A stretch of DNA of 46,816 nucleotides from Cryobacterium sp. (GTDB taxonomy: Bacteria; Actinomycetota; Actinomycetes; Actinomycetales; Microbacteriaceae). The translations under genes were made by a program, and so were the position numbers. Shown here in pieces: positions 33,297 through 44,192 of the stretch. The notes below the pieces were generated by a model, which was not told the DNA's origin, searched no databases, and saw nothing but the letters and a program-made list of their open reading frames with translations. Position 1 is the stretch's first letter; each line of letters opens with the position of its first letter. The stretch is from NCBI RefSeq assembly GCF_025463825.1, contig NZ_JAODBG010000123.1, forward strand, positions 1 to 46,816, read 5' to 3'.

Positions 33297-35393
33297 CTAG
33301 GGGCGACGGACGGGCTTTTCGGGGACGGGGGTGGTGCCGGCGGCGCGCTGGGCACGGTAGTACTCGCGGGCCTCGACCTGGCGCTCTCGCTCGGCGCCGG
33401 AGGCGATCGGCGCCCGCAGGTGCTCCGGCGCGTAGCCGAACGCGTCGACGAGGTCGACGGCGTGCGGGCGCAGCCGGGCGATGATCCGGTCGATGTATGC
33501 GGTCACGGCCTGGGCGCGCTTACCCGAGAGCCGGCCGTTGATGAGGTACCACGCGGCATGCTCCTCGATCAGGCGCAACCCGAAGAGGTCGCGCAGCCAG
33601 GTGAGCACCTGCCGCGTGCCCGCGTGGGTGGTCGACTCCACCGCCCGGGTGAATGCCTCCCACTGCAGCAGCTCGGCGTGCGCGCGGGCGGCCTCGATCA
33701 GCTCGTTCTGGTGGGAGTTGAAGAGGTCGGCCGCCTCTTTCTTCGGTAGCTTGGTGGCGTTACGGAGGGCCTGGGCGACGCCGGCGATCATGGTCTCCAC
33801 CCGGTCGGTGAGCAGGGCGCGCTGGGTTCCCGTCTCCCGCAGCGCACCGACGCTGCGGGCGGTGGAGCCGAAGTCGGCGACCGACTGGCCGAGGGTGCGC
33901 AGGCCCGTGCCGTGATAGGCGCGGCCCGCGGTCTGCTGCACGACGTACCGGGCGAGAGCCCCGGCGTCCGCTCCGGCGAACTTGCGGTTGTAGTCGGTGA
34001 GGAGGCGCTTGGCCACGAGCTGCAGCAGCACGTTGTTGTCGCCCTCGAAGGTGGCGTACACGTCGAGGTCGGCACGGAGGCCCACGAACCGGTTCTCGGC
34101 GAGGAATCCCGCGCCGCCGCAGGCCTCGCGCGCCTCCTGCAGGGTGTCAAGGGCGTTCCAGGTGGACAGCGGCTTGAGCGCCGCAGCGAGGGTCTCCAGG
34201 TCCTGCCGGTCGATATCCGTCGCCGCCGCGCCGCTGAAGACCTGGTCGAACTTGACGAGGAACTCGTCGTGCGCGAACGTTTGGGCGTAGGCGGTGGCCA
34301 GGCGCGGGATCAGTCGGCGCTGGTGCCGTTGGTAGTCGAGGATGACCTCTTCGTCGGTGTCGCTGCCCGCGGTGAACTGACGGCGTTCGCTGCCGTACCG
34401 GATGGCTATGGCCAGCGCCAGGGCGGACGCCTGGGTGGCGGCGCCGTCCAGAGACACCCGGCCCTGCACCAGGGTGCCGAGCATGGTGAAGAAGCGCCGG
34501 CCGGGGCTGCCGATCGGGCTGGTGTAGCTGCCGTCTGGGGCGACGTCCCCGTACCGGTTGAGCAGGTTCTCGCGCGGGACGCGCACCTGGTCGAAGTGCA
34601 GCCGGCCGTTGTCGATGCCGTTCAGGCCGCCCTTGAGGCCGTCGTCCTCACCGCCGATGCCGGGGAGGAACTCGCCGGACTTCTCGCGGAGCGGCACATA
34701 GAACGCGTGCACACCGTGGTTGACCCCGAGGGTGATCAGCTGGGCGAACACCACGGCGGCGATGCCGTCGATGGCGGCGTTGCCGAGATAGTCCTTCCAG
34801 GCCGCCCGAAACGGGGTGTGCAGCACGAAGTTGCCGGTCTCCACGTCGAAGGTGGCGGTGGTGCCGATGGCCGAGACGTCGGAGCCGTGCCCGGTCTCGG
34901 TCATGGCGAAAGCCCCCGGCACCTCCAGGCTCATGATGCCGGGCAGCCACTTCTCGTGGTGCGCCGAGGTGCCCAGGTGCAGCACGGCGGCGCCGAACAG
35001 GCCCCACTGCACGCCGGCCTTGATCTGCAGGCTCGGGTCGGCGGTGACGAGTTCCTCGAAGCCGGCGATGTTGCCGCCGTGGTCGTCGGAGCCGCCGACG
35101 GAGACGGGGAAGGCCCGGTGCACGTGGCCGTTGTCGGCGAGGATCTTGAGCTGGCCGAGCACCCGGGCCCGGTGGTCGGCCATGGAGAGACCTTCCATGC
35201 GCTGCAGCTCGGGCCCTGCGGTGAGTTCGCGGGCCTTGATCCGGACGTCGGCCCAGGTGCCGAGCAGCGAGCGGGTGAGGGCGGCCGGGTCGATGCGCGG
35301 GGCATCCGGGTCTCCCGCGACCCGAACCGGTCCGGTATCGGTACCGACCGGGTTGGGCGGCATCGGGGTGGGGCGCTGGACAGTGTCAACCAT
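33297..35393 (-). CDS. Acyl-CoA oxidase (acyl-CoA dehydrogenase superfamily)
   Basis: About 698 residues, the length of peroxisome-type acyl-CoA oxidases, which start fatty-acid beta-oxidation by making trans-2-enoyl-CoA with FAD and O2. Motifs: FAMTETGHGSDVSAI (flavin/substrate region, about 160), GRVSLDGAATQASALA (about 315), CGGAGFLAENR (about 425) and YATFEGDNNVLLQL, with the catalytic Glu near 445. A C-terminal ACOX helical domain follows. ATG 35396 and 35393 are adjacent; AGGA upstream favours the second. It stands alone between recQ and the ABC genes. Confidence 0.93.
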   Translation of the reverse strand: MVDTVQRPTPMPPNPVGTDTGPVRVAGDPDAPRIDPAALTRSLLGTWADVRIKARELTAGPELQRMEGLSMADHRARVLGQLKILADNGHVHRAFPVSVGGSDDHGGNIAGFEELVTADPSLQIKAGVQWGLFGAAVLHLGTSAHHEKWLPGIMSLEVPGAFAMTETGHGSDVSAIGTTATFDVETGNFVLHTPFRAAWKDYLGNAAIDGIAAVVFAQLITLGVNHGVHAFYVPLREKSGEFLPGIGGEDDGLKGGLNGIDNGRLHFDQVRVPRENLLNRYGDVAPDGSYTSPIGSPGRRFFTMLGTLVQGRVSLDGAATQASALALAIAIRYGSERRQFTAGSDTDEEVILDYQRHQRRLIPRLATAYAQTFAHDEFLVKFDQVFSGAAATDIDRQDLETLAAALKPLSTWNALDTLQEAREACGGAGFLAENRFVGLRADLDVYATFEGDNNVLLQLVAKRLLTDYNRKFAGADAGALARYVVQQTAGRAYHGTGLRTLGQSVADFGSTARSVGALRETGTQRALLTDRVETMIAGVAQALRNATKLPKKEAADLFNSHQNELIEAARAHAELLQWEAFTRAVESTTHAGTRQVLTWLRDLFGLRLIEEHAAWYLINGRLSGKRAQAVTAYIDRIIARLRPHAVDLVDAFGYAPEHLRAPIASGAERERQVEAREYYRAQRAAGTTPVPEKPVRRP

Positions 35394-35602
35394 CATTGGT
35401 CCTAACGTCTACGGCTACGCGCGGCTGTGAGTGTTCGACCACGTTAGGTCGAGGGACTCCACGGCGGAAATAGTGCGTGACGTGGCTACAAAGAAGGGTG
35501 CGGGGCTCCGCCCTCGGCCTGTAGCTCTTCTACAACAACGAGGGGCCAGCAGGTGCGGAGGCCGACAAAGATCGCCGGGGATCTTCGCGGCCCGCCGATG
35601 GG

Positions 35603-37642
<2,040 letters not shown>

Positions 37643-37717
37643 CCGCCAACTCTACCCGCGCCCGCCGACCCCGCCGCTCTGGGCGGACCTTGTGGTTGAT
37701 GCGCCCCCGGTTTCGCG

Positions 37718-37769
37718 AGAGCGGCGCTGTGGTCACCTCCGCGTGCTGAGGTGACCGTTGGACCGCTCT
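37718..37769. terminator. Two-tier hairpin downstream of the copper gene cluster
   Basis: An inner perfect stem GGTCACCTC / GAGGTGACC (37731-37756) is enclosed by an outer stem AGAGCGG / CCGCTCT (37718-37724 and 37763-37769) with a 6-nt internal loop on each side. It lies between the stop of the CopC gene and the start of recQ, so it probably terminates the copper operon. Confidence 0.6.
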
Positions 37770-37802
37770 GGCGAGATGCCGCTTCCGCGGCCCGGGAGGC
37801 GG

Positions 37803-38432
37803 TTAGGGGCGCTTTCGCAGGAGGAGAAGGGTGAGGCCGATCGCGGCGAGGATCGCCACCAGTGCTCCGCCGATCCAGATCAGGTCGGTGGCATCCACCG
37901 CAGCGCCGGCGCCGTCCGAGGTCGCCGCGTCGGTGTCCGCGACACCGGAGGAGCCGGCGTCGGCGGCGCCGCAGGCCGTCGGGGTCGCCGACCCGGCGTC
38001 GAGCACCTGGTTCGCGTCGGGCTGCCAGGTGAAGGCGAAGGTACCGGAGATGGAGTGCCCGTCGGTCGATACGGTCTGCCACACCACGGTGTACTCGCCC
38101 GGCTGGCCGAGCTGAACCTCGGCCTCCAGGGTCGGCCCGGCCACAGTTGCGCAGCCGTCGCCGTAGTAGCGCGGCGCATCCGTCGGGCCGCTCACCTGCA
38201 TGGCGCTGCCGGCGCCTTCCCCGGAGAGGTCGAGCAGGTTGTCGTTGGTGGTGATCGTGATCGTGCCGGGCTGTTCGGTCACCACCGAATCGGCCGCAGG
38301 TACGGTGCCGAGCACCGAGTTGTGGGCGAACGCCGGCGCCGCCGGGATCCCCAGCGTGAGGGCGCCCAGGAGGAGCGCGGCCAACGCCGAGCGCCGTAGC
38401 AAGCGCGGTGGACGGGAACGGATGGGGTTCAC
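37803..38432 (-). CDS. CopC-domain copper-binding protein, membrane-anchored
   Basis: 209 residues: signal peptide ending PAFA, mature start AHNSVLGTVPA with the N-terminal His typical of CopC copper sites, DGHSISGTFAF with the second conserved His, a linker and one C-terminal membrane segment (IWIGGALVAILAAIGLTLLLL). It would bind Cu(II) outside the membrane for uptake or tolerance. GTG start 8 nt after the YcnI-like stop, with TAGGA as Shine-Dalgarno, so the two genes form an operon. Confidence 0.9.
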   Translation of the reverse strand: MNPIRSRPPRLLRRSALAALLLGALTLGIPAAPAFAHNSVLGTVPAADSVVTEQPGTITITTNDNLLDLSGEGAGSAMQVSGPTDAPRYYGDGCATVAGPTLEAEVQLGQPGEYTVVWQTVSTDGHSISGTFAFTWQPDANQVLDAGSATPTACGAADAGSSGVADTDAATSDGAGAAVDATDLIWIGGALVAILAAIGLTLLLLRKRP

Positions 38433-38440
38433 CGGGAGTC

Positions 38441-39154
38441 CTAGGCCGCGGTCTTGCGTCGTGAGGCCAGCGCCACGACGAGGCCGACGGCGCCGACGAC
38501 GAGTCCGCCGATGCCCAGGATCCTGGCCAGGACATCGTCAGTGGCCGTCGTCTCGGTCGAGGCGGCGGCATCCGCTGCGATCACGTCGGCGTCACCGTGC
38601 CCGTGGCCGGACTCGGCGGTGGCCGCGGTGACGGTCAGGGCCGGGGCCGGGTGGGCCGGTTCGTCCTCACCCTCGACGACCGCTTCGCTCCAGTCGGTCT
38701 CGCCGACCTCACAGGACTGCAGCACCGGGAAGGCCAGGGTCTCGCCGACGGCGTCCTCGGGGATCTGCAGGCTGAGCACGAAGGTGGTGCGCAGGCCGTC
38801 GGCGAGCGGAGACTGGGCCGTGTAGCTGACCTGGCCGACGCGGGTGGCGGGGGTCTCGCCCTCGGCGTCCTCCGTCGGGGCGGCCTGGTCGACCGTCACC
38901 TTGTCGATGTCCCAGCCGGGGTTGACGGTGGGGGTGACGCTGGTGATCGTCTCGGGGATGTCGATGGTGATTCCGGTGGTGGCCGACCCGTCGCAGCCGT
39001 GGCCGAGCGAGAAGGTGAGCAGGCTGTAGGAGCCGGCGGCGGTCGACGACGGGTCGACCTCGACGTGGGCGCTGGCGGCCAGTGGGGCGGACAGTGCGAG
39101 CAGGGTGGCGCCGGCCAGGGTGGTGGCGGCGAACAGGGGGGTGGAAAGCTTCAT
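38441..39154 (-). CDS. YcnI-family (DUF1775) copper-binding membrane protein
   Basis: 237 residues. The signal peptide ends AASA, leaving HVEVDP with the N-terminal His used by YcnI to bind copper. The DUF1775 core includes TFSLGHGCDGSATTGITIDIP and NPGWDIDKV. Then come a His-rich GHGHGDAD segment and a C-terminal membrane anchor ending in basic residues. Family members pair with CopC/CopD proteins in copper handling, as here. AAGGA Shine-Dalgarno upstream of ATG 39154. Confidence 0.93.
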   Translation of the reverse strand: MKLSTPLFAATTLAGATLLALSAPLAASAHVEVDPSSTAAGSYSLLTFSLGHGCDGSATTGITIDIPETITSVTPTVNPGWDIDKVTVDQAAPTEDAEGETPATRVGQVSYTAQSPLADGLRTTFVLSLQIPEDAVGETLAFPVLQSCEVGETDWSEAVVEGEDEPAHPAPALTVTAATAESGHGHGDADVIAADAAASTETTATDDVLARILGIGGLVVGAVGLVVALASRRKTAA

Positions 39155-39276
39155 GGTGGGTCCTTGGAGTCGTGGTTGACCGGGTGCGCGGCACGGCGCG
39201 CGCGGAGGCACGGCCGGCTCGGGCACCGCTCGGTCACGTGAAAGAGGGGGTGCGAAACGAGGGTGAGAGGGGACTC

Positions 39277-39891
39277 TCAGGCGACGAGACACACCGGCGG
39301 ACCACGATGGCGCATGGGGCTGAGCGGAGCGAGGCGCGGCCGGTGCGGCGCCCGGGTGACGAAGTCCGCGCCGCCGGACCGGCGGTGCGGGATCGGAACG
39401 ACCGCGGGCAGACGTAGGAGGGCGTGCGCGGCAATCCTGGCCGTGCTGAACAGGCCCCAGAAGGCGCATTCGCCGTAGCGGAGTGCCAGGATGGTGACGA
39501 TCGCGGCGAGTACGTGCGCGGCGGTCATCATGGCGCCGTGGTCACCGGCCATCGGCGCGGCCCCGGCCGGCATCAACACCACGGCCGGGCCGGCGTCGTG
39601 GGCGTGGCCGGCCAGCGCATCCGTGCCGGCCAGACGGCCGCCGGCGCCGCCGATGGAGAACAGACCGTGGAAGATCAGCTGGCTCACTAGCACGGCTGTT
39701 GCGAGCCGGCAGGTGGAGAGGGTGCGGCCGGAGAGGGCGATCGAGACGATCCCGGCGAAGGCCAGGGACACCACTACGGCGAGCGGGCCGGGCACGGCGC
39801 CGCCGCCCAGGGTGTGTGAGAGGGCGGCAACGAAGGTCGAGAAGCCCGCGACGATCCACCCACGGGCGAAGCGCGCCCAGCGTGTGGTCAT
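39277..39891 (-). CDS. Membrane protein of the copper cluster, Met/His-rich loop
   Basis: 204 residues from ATG 39891 (GGGAGA Shine-Dalgarno). About four to five membrane spans, a segment rich in Met and His (AGHAHDAG, LMPAGAAPMAGDHGAMM, AAHV) that could bind copper, and a basic C-terminus. No named family recognised. It is the first gene of the three-gene copper cluster, so a metal role is likely but inferred. The frame to 39915 adds eight codons without support. Confidence 0.7.
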   Translation of the reverse strand: MTTRWARFARGWIVAGFSTFVAALSHTLGGGAVPGPLAVVVSLAFAGIVSIALSGRTLSTCRLATAVLVSQLIFHGLFSIGGAGGRLAGTDALAGHAHDAGPAVVLMPAGAAPMAGDHGAMMTAAHVLAAIVTILALRYGECAFWGLFSTARIAAHALLRLPAVVPIPHRRSGGADFVTRAPHRPRLAPLSPMRHRGPPVCLVA

Positions 39892-39996
39892 AATTCTCCC
39901 TCTCAGAGCCTGCACCGAATCTACCAGCCCGGGCCTGCGCGGGGTTTTCCGGTGGGCACGGAGCTCGGGTCAGGCAGAATGGGAACCGTGATTGTT

Positions 39997-41070
39997 ATGA
40001 AGAGGCACCCCGCTGTACTCCTTGGCGCCGGAGTCACCGTGGCCACACTGCTCCTGTCCGGCTGCGCCGCGAATGAGGTCGGCCAGGGGACCAGCGACCT
40101 GTCCGGCACCCTGGACGGCGCCGGGTCGAGCGCGCAAGCCTCCGCGGAAGACGTGTGGGTGTCGCAGTTCCAGCGGGCCAACGCCAGCGTGACGATCAAC
40201 TACGACCCGACCGGCTCGGGTGCCGGCCGGGAGCAGTTCATCGGCGGCGGCGTCGACTTCGCCGGCTCCGATTCCGCCCTCAGCGACGAGGAGCTGGCCG
40301 GCGAGTTCGCGGCTTGCGCGCCAGGCTCTGCCGCCATCGATCTGCCGGTCTACGTGTCACCGCTGGTGTTGGTTCACAACGTCGACGGGGTGGACGACCT
40401 TCGGCTGGACCCGGCCGCCATCGCGAACATCTTCTCCGGCGCGATCACCCGGTGGAACGACCCGGCTCTCGTGGCCCTCAACCCCGACGCGACACTGCCC
40501 GACGAACAGATTTCCGCCGTGCACCGCTCCGATGACTCCGGCACCACGAAGAACTTCGCCGACTACCTGTTCCAGAACGTGCCGGAGATCTGGACGCACG
40601 AACCCGCCGACGCGTTCCCATACGCCGGCGAGGGCGCCCAGGGCAACTCCGGCGTGGTCAGCGCCGTCGCCAACGGCAACAACACCATCGGCTACGCGGA
40701 TGCGTCGCGGGTCGGCGACCTGTCCGTGGCGGCCCTCCAGGTCGGGGACGAGTTCGTTGACTACTCCACCGAGGCCGCCGCCGCGATCATCGACGCGTCG
40801 CCCCTGGTGGAGCGGGACAATCCCAACGACCTCGTGGTCGATGTCGACCGCACTTCCACCGCCGCCGGCGTGTACCCGCTGGTGTTGGTGAGCTACCTGA
40901 TCGCCTGCGAGGAATACCCGGACGCCGACCAGGGCGAACTCGTCGAGGCGTACCTCGCCTACGTGGCCAGCCCCGAAGGCCAAGCGGCCGCCGCCGAGAG
41001 CGCCGGCTCCGCTCCGCTCTCCGACGAGTTCTCCGACCGGGTCCAGAAGGCGGTGGCCAGCATCCGTTAA
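39997..41070 (+). CDS. pstS: Phosphate ABC transporter substrate-binding lipoprotein
   Basis: 357 residues with a lipobox LLLSGC (about residues 19-24), then PstS motifs: GAGSSAQASAEDVWVSQF, YDPTGSGAGREQFI, FAGSDSAL, AIANIFSGAITRWNDPAL, AVHRSDDSGTTKNFADYL and QGNSGVVSAV. It delivers phosphate to the PstCAB permease. No pstC, pstA or pstB follows: the next gene is convergent, so either those lie elsewhere or this is a solo copy. GTG 39988 is an in-frame alternative start. The gene diverges from the copper cluster across about 100 nt. Confidence 0.93.
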   Translation: MKRHPAVLLGAGVTVATLLLSGCAANEVGQGTSDLSGTLDGAGSSAQASAEDVWVSQFQRANASVTINYDPTGSGAGREQFIGGGVDFAGSDSALSDEELAGEFAACAPGSAAIDLPVYVSPLVLVHNVDGVDDLRLDPAAIANIFSGAITRWNDPALVALNPDATLPDEQISAVHRSDDSGTTKNFADYLFQNVPEIWTHEPADAFPYAGEGAQGNSGVVSAVANGNNTIGYADASRVGDLSVAALQVGDEFVDYSTEAAAAIIDASPLVERDNPNDLVVDVDRTSTAAGVYPLVLVSYLIACEEYPDADQGELVEAYLAYVASPEGQAAAAESAGSAPLSDEFSDRVQKAVASIR

Positions 41071-41075
41071 TGAGT

Positions 41076-41108
41076 GCAGGGCACCCGCCGGAACGGCGGA
41101 TGCCCTGC
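41076..41108. terminator. Bidirectional hairpin between pstS and the RNA helicase
   Basis: GCAGGGCACCCGCC pairs with GGCGGATGCCCTGC (one mismatch) across a 5-nt loop. It sits between two converging genes, 6 nt after the pstS stop and 16 nt after the helicase stop. Confidence 0.8.
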
Positions 41109-41123
41109 AAGAAGTGCTGGGTG

Positions 41124-43064
41124 TTACAGGTTCGCGAGCGCGCTGATCGATGCGTCACCCGGCGTGGCCGTGGTGAAGCTGGACTCGATCTCGGCCCGGT
41201 CGAGCAGGTCTTCCATGCGACGACGACGCTGCTTGGGGATCAGCGTGACGACGGTACCGGACTTGCCGGCGCGGCCGGTGCGGCCGGCGCGGTGCAGGTA
41301 GGTCTTGTACTCGTCGGGCATGTCGGCCTGGATCACCAGGTCGATGTCGTCCACGTGGATGCCGCGCGCGGCGACATCCGTGGCAACGAGGACGTTGACC
41401 CGGCCGCTGGTGAGCATCTGCAGGTTGCGCGTGCGGCGGGCCTGGTTGAGGTCGCCGTGCAGGCTGGTGGCCTTGACGCCGGCGTCTTCGAGCTGGTCGG
41501 CGAGCTGCTCAGCGTACGCACGGGTGCGGCTGAAGATAAGCGTCTTGCCCTGGCGGTCGACGAGCTGGCCGATGATGGAGGCCTTGTCGCGGTGCTCGAT
41601 GAGGAGGACCTTGTGGTCGATCGTGCTGGAGGCCTGGTCTTCACCGGCGACCTCGTGCACGGCCGGGTTTGTCAGGAACTCCTTGACCAGCGAGGCGACA
41701 CCCTTGTCGAGGGTGGCCGAGAACAGTAGGCGCTGGCCACCCTTTTTGGTGAGGCGCAGGATGCGCTGGACCGGCTCGAGGAAGCCCAGGTCGCACATGT
41801 AGTCGGCCTCGTCGAGGACCGTGATGACAACCTCGGACAGGTCGAGGCGCCCCTGTTCGACGAGGTCTTCGATGCGGCCGGCAGTGCCGATGATGATGTC
41901 CACACCGCGCTGAAGGGCGCTGACCTGGCGGTACTGCGGAACGCCGCCGTAGATCTGGGTGGTGAAGAGGCCGACGCTGCGGGCGATGGGCTGCACGGTG
42001 CGGTCGATCTGCAGCGCGAGCTCACGGGTCGGGGCCAGGATGAGCGCGCGGGGCTTGCGGGCCATCTTGCGGTCCTTGGCGCCGTTGTTCTCCATCAGCT
42101 TCTCGATCATGGGAGCGGCGAAGGCGATGGTCTTGCCGGAGCCGGTCTTGCCACGGCCGAGCACGTCGCGGCCGGCGAGGACATCGGGGATGGTCGCGGC
42201 CTGGATCGGGAACGGGGACGGAGCGCCGAGCAGAGCGAGCTCGCGCACGATGTTGCCACCGAGGCCGAGGTCGCCGAAGGTCACGCCGACAACATCCGCT
42301 GCAGTCGTGGCGATGGCCTCGAGGCGCTCGAGCACCACGTCGTCGCCGGCGGCGAACTTGGGCTTGGAGTCCCGGTCCGGGTAGAAGTTGCTGGAGTGGC
42401 CGCCGTCGGAGTACGAACGGTCGTTACGGGCCGGGCGGTCGTTGTTCCGGTCGTTGTAGGACGGACGCTCGGTGCGGGCCGGGCGGTCGCCGTAGGACGG
42501 ACGCTCGGTGCGAGCCGGGCGGTCGTTGTTGTACGCCGGACGGTCGGTGCGCGGGGCACGGTCGCCGTACGACGGACGCTCGGTGCGGGCCGGACGGTCG
42601 TTGTTGTACGCCGGGCGATCGGTGCGCGGGGCACGGTCGCCGTAGGACGGGCGGTCGTTGTTGTACGACGGACGATCGGTGCGCGGGGCACGGTCGCCAT
42701 ACGACGGACGCTCGGTGCGAGCCGGGCGGTCGTTGTTATAGGAGGGACGGTCCGTGCGCGGCGCGCGGTCGTTGTAGGCGGGACGCTCGGAGCGCTGCCC
42801 GGTGGCCGGACGCTCGGTGCGGTTGCCGTACGCGGGACGGTCGCCGTAGGCGGGACGGTCGGAGGAGGAACGCTCCCCTGAACGCGCGGCGCGCTCGTCG
42901 GCATTCCAACGCTGCTTCTTGGGGGCACCCTCGTCTGCGCGGTAACCGCGGTGTCCGGGGCTCTTGCTGCCACCCTTGGGTGCGCCCTTCGGGCCGCCCT
43001 TGGAATAGCTCGGGTCGTAGTTCTTGGCTGCGCGGCCGACGGCCGGCTTCTTGCTAGTAGGCAT
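41124..43064 (-). CDS. DEAD-box RNA helicase with repetitive disordered N-terminus
   Basis: 646 residues from ATG 43064 (MPTSKKPAVGRAAKNY). Residues 1-235 are basic and disordered, dominated by DRPxY, TERPSYGDR and APRTDRP repeats. The core follows: Q-motif region, Walker A GRGKTGSGKT, PTRELALQ, TAGRIEDLV, DEADYMCDLGF, SAT, LIFSRTRAYAEQLA, ATDVAARGIHV and HRAGRTGRAG. It remodels RNA, likely rRNA or cold-induced structures. The Arg/Tyr-rich repeats recall RNA-binding condensate-forming tails, unusual at the N-terminus. No strong Shine-Dalgarno; ATG 43094 is an alternative. Confidence 0.93.
   Translation of the reverse strand: MPTSKKPAVGRAAKNYDPSYSKGGPKGAPKGGSKSPGHRGYRADEGAPKKQRWNADERAARSGERSSSDRPAYGDRPAYGNRTERPATGQRSERPAYNDRAPRTDRPSYNNDRPARTERPSYGDRAPRTDRPSYNNDRPSYGDRAPRTDRPAYNNDRPARTERPSYGDRAPRTDRPAYNNDRPARTERPSYGDRPARTERPSYNDRNNDRPARNDRSYSDGGHSSNFYPDRDSKPKFAAGDDVVLERLEAIATTAADVVGVTFGDLGLGGNIVRELALLGAPSPFPIQAATIPDVLAGRDVLGRGKTGSGKTIAFAAPMIEKLMENNGAKDRKMARKPRALILAPTRELALQIDRTVQPIARSVGLFTTQIYGGVPQYRQVSALQRGVDIIIGTAGRIEDLVEQGRLDLSEVVITVLDEADYMCDLGFLEPVQRILRLTKKGGQRLLFSATLDKGVASLVKEFLTNPAVHEVAGEDQASSTIDHKVLLIEHRDKASIIGQLVDRQGKTLIFSRTRAYAEQLADQLEDAGVKATSLHGDLNQARRTRNLQMLTSGRVNVLVATDVAARGIHVDDIDLVIQADMPDEYKTYLHRAGRTGRAGKSGTVVTLIPKQRRRRMEDLLDRAEIESSFTTATPGDASISALANL
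42430..42790 (-). repeat. Tandem repeats inside the RNA helicase gene
   Basis: Near-identical units of about 75 bp coding DRPxYNNDRPARTERPSYGDRAPRT (25 residues), with one 57-bp short unit, arranged head to tail. High DNA identity implies recent expansion and possible length variation between strains. Confidence 0.85.
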
Positions 43065-43291
43065 AGAAGTATTTCTGGGTTGTGTTGAGTACATGGCAGT
43101 AGTACGTCGCACAGCGACGCAGCCTGAGAACCCGGGCAGTCTATGGCCGGGGCCGTTCACATACAGTGATTTTTCACCAGCGGATTACTGGGAAACCGGC
43201 CCATCCTGACTTACAAACCCATCCGCGCACACAATGAAACACGCGGTGTCAAGAGCCGACTTGTCTACGTTACCTGATCGAGTCCCAAAAG
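43065..43291 (-). promoter_or_regulatory. Long upstream region of the RNA helicase gene
   Basis: 227 nt with no gene between the helicase start and the pseudogene's end. It is less GC-rich than its flanks. A long 5' UTR would fit the cold-responsive helicases, but no conserved element was recognised. Confidence 0.35.
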
Positions 43292-44030
43292 TCACGGGTG
43301 ACTTTGGCCGCGGACCTCGCGGTCGAGCCACTGCCGGAAGGACACGACGCCGCGTTCGGTGCCCCGAGACGGCAACAGGCCGCCGTCGCGCATCGCCGAT
43401 CCCATCCCGCCGGGCAGCCGGATCTGGATGACCCGGGTGCGGGAGCGCATGGCCCGGGCGTAGGCGCGCACCATGTCGACGAGGAGTTCCTCGCCGGGGC
43501 CGGCCAGGTCGGGCACGGCGCCGCGCGGTGCGCCGAGAACCAGCTCGACGAGCCGGTCCGCGACCTCCGCCGCCGCGATCCGGCGCCAGCTTTCCCCGGG
43601 ACTGCCGGCCCAGCGTTTGCGCCGCGAACTCGTGGAATTGGGTGGACCGCAGGATGGTCCAGGGCACCGGGCCGCGTTCCACCCGGTCCTCCTGCAGGGC
43701 CTTGCCGGCGTAGTAGCCGGCGGCCACTCTGGCAGCGTTCACGATCGAGAGGGCAACATGGTGCCGCACACCGGCAGCCGCTTCTGCGGTGAGCAGGGTG
43801 GCCGTGTTGGTGCCGAAGAACCGTTTGGAGGCCCTCGCCGACAGGGCGGCGGTGTTGACGACGTCGATGACTCCGTCGACGCCGTCGAGTGCGGCAGCGA
43901 GGCCATCTCCGGTCAGGAGGTCGACTCCGGTCGACCAGCTGAGGACGACGGGCTCGTGCCCGTGCTGCCTGATCCGGTCGGTGATGTGACGCCCCACAGT
44001 GCCGGTTCCTTCCGCGACTCCAATCTTCAC
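43292..44030 (-). pseudogene. NmrA-like NAD(P)-binding oxidoreductase, frameshifted
   Basis: GTG 44030 has a perfect AGGAGG Shine-Dalgarno. The first 145 or so codons give a Rossmann fold: KIGVAEGTGTVGRHI, DGVDGVIDVVNTA, HHVALSIVNA, YYAGKALQE and WTILRSTQFHEFAAQ. At about 43585-43610 the frame changes. The family C-terminus (IAAAEVADRLVELVLG, VPDLAGPGEELLVDMVRAY) continues in another frame to the stop at 43292. Spacing between the two halves is also a few codons short, so a small deletion is likely. Read straight through, the original frame gives an Arg-rich nonsense tail to 43185. Confidence 0.78.
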
Positions 44031-44192
44031 GGCGCCTCCTTAGCCGGCGCCTTCCTCGCGGGGCTGTCCGCGCGCGCCCGCCCCCCGAGGGTGCCGGGTC
44101 CGGGTGATGCCGCGAGTCTATTCCGTTGCGGGCTTCACCGTCTTGGCGAGGGTCAGTCCGGAGCGTCCCGGTTTGGGCGGGAGGCCGGGGTC

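Noticed and set aside
33912-35405. Plus-strand 497-codon open frame opposite the acyl-CoA oxidase
   Set aside because: Antisense shadow of a strongly conserved gene. The residues follow third-codon GC bias and show no motif.
42430-42790. CRISPR array
   Set aside because: The repeats have no unique spacers, are in frame inside a gene, and code for a repetitive protein region.
43185-43291. C-terminal end of the frame from 44030
   Set aside because: Beyond the frameshift the translation is an Arg-rich shadow; the true C-terminus is in another frame ending at 43292.
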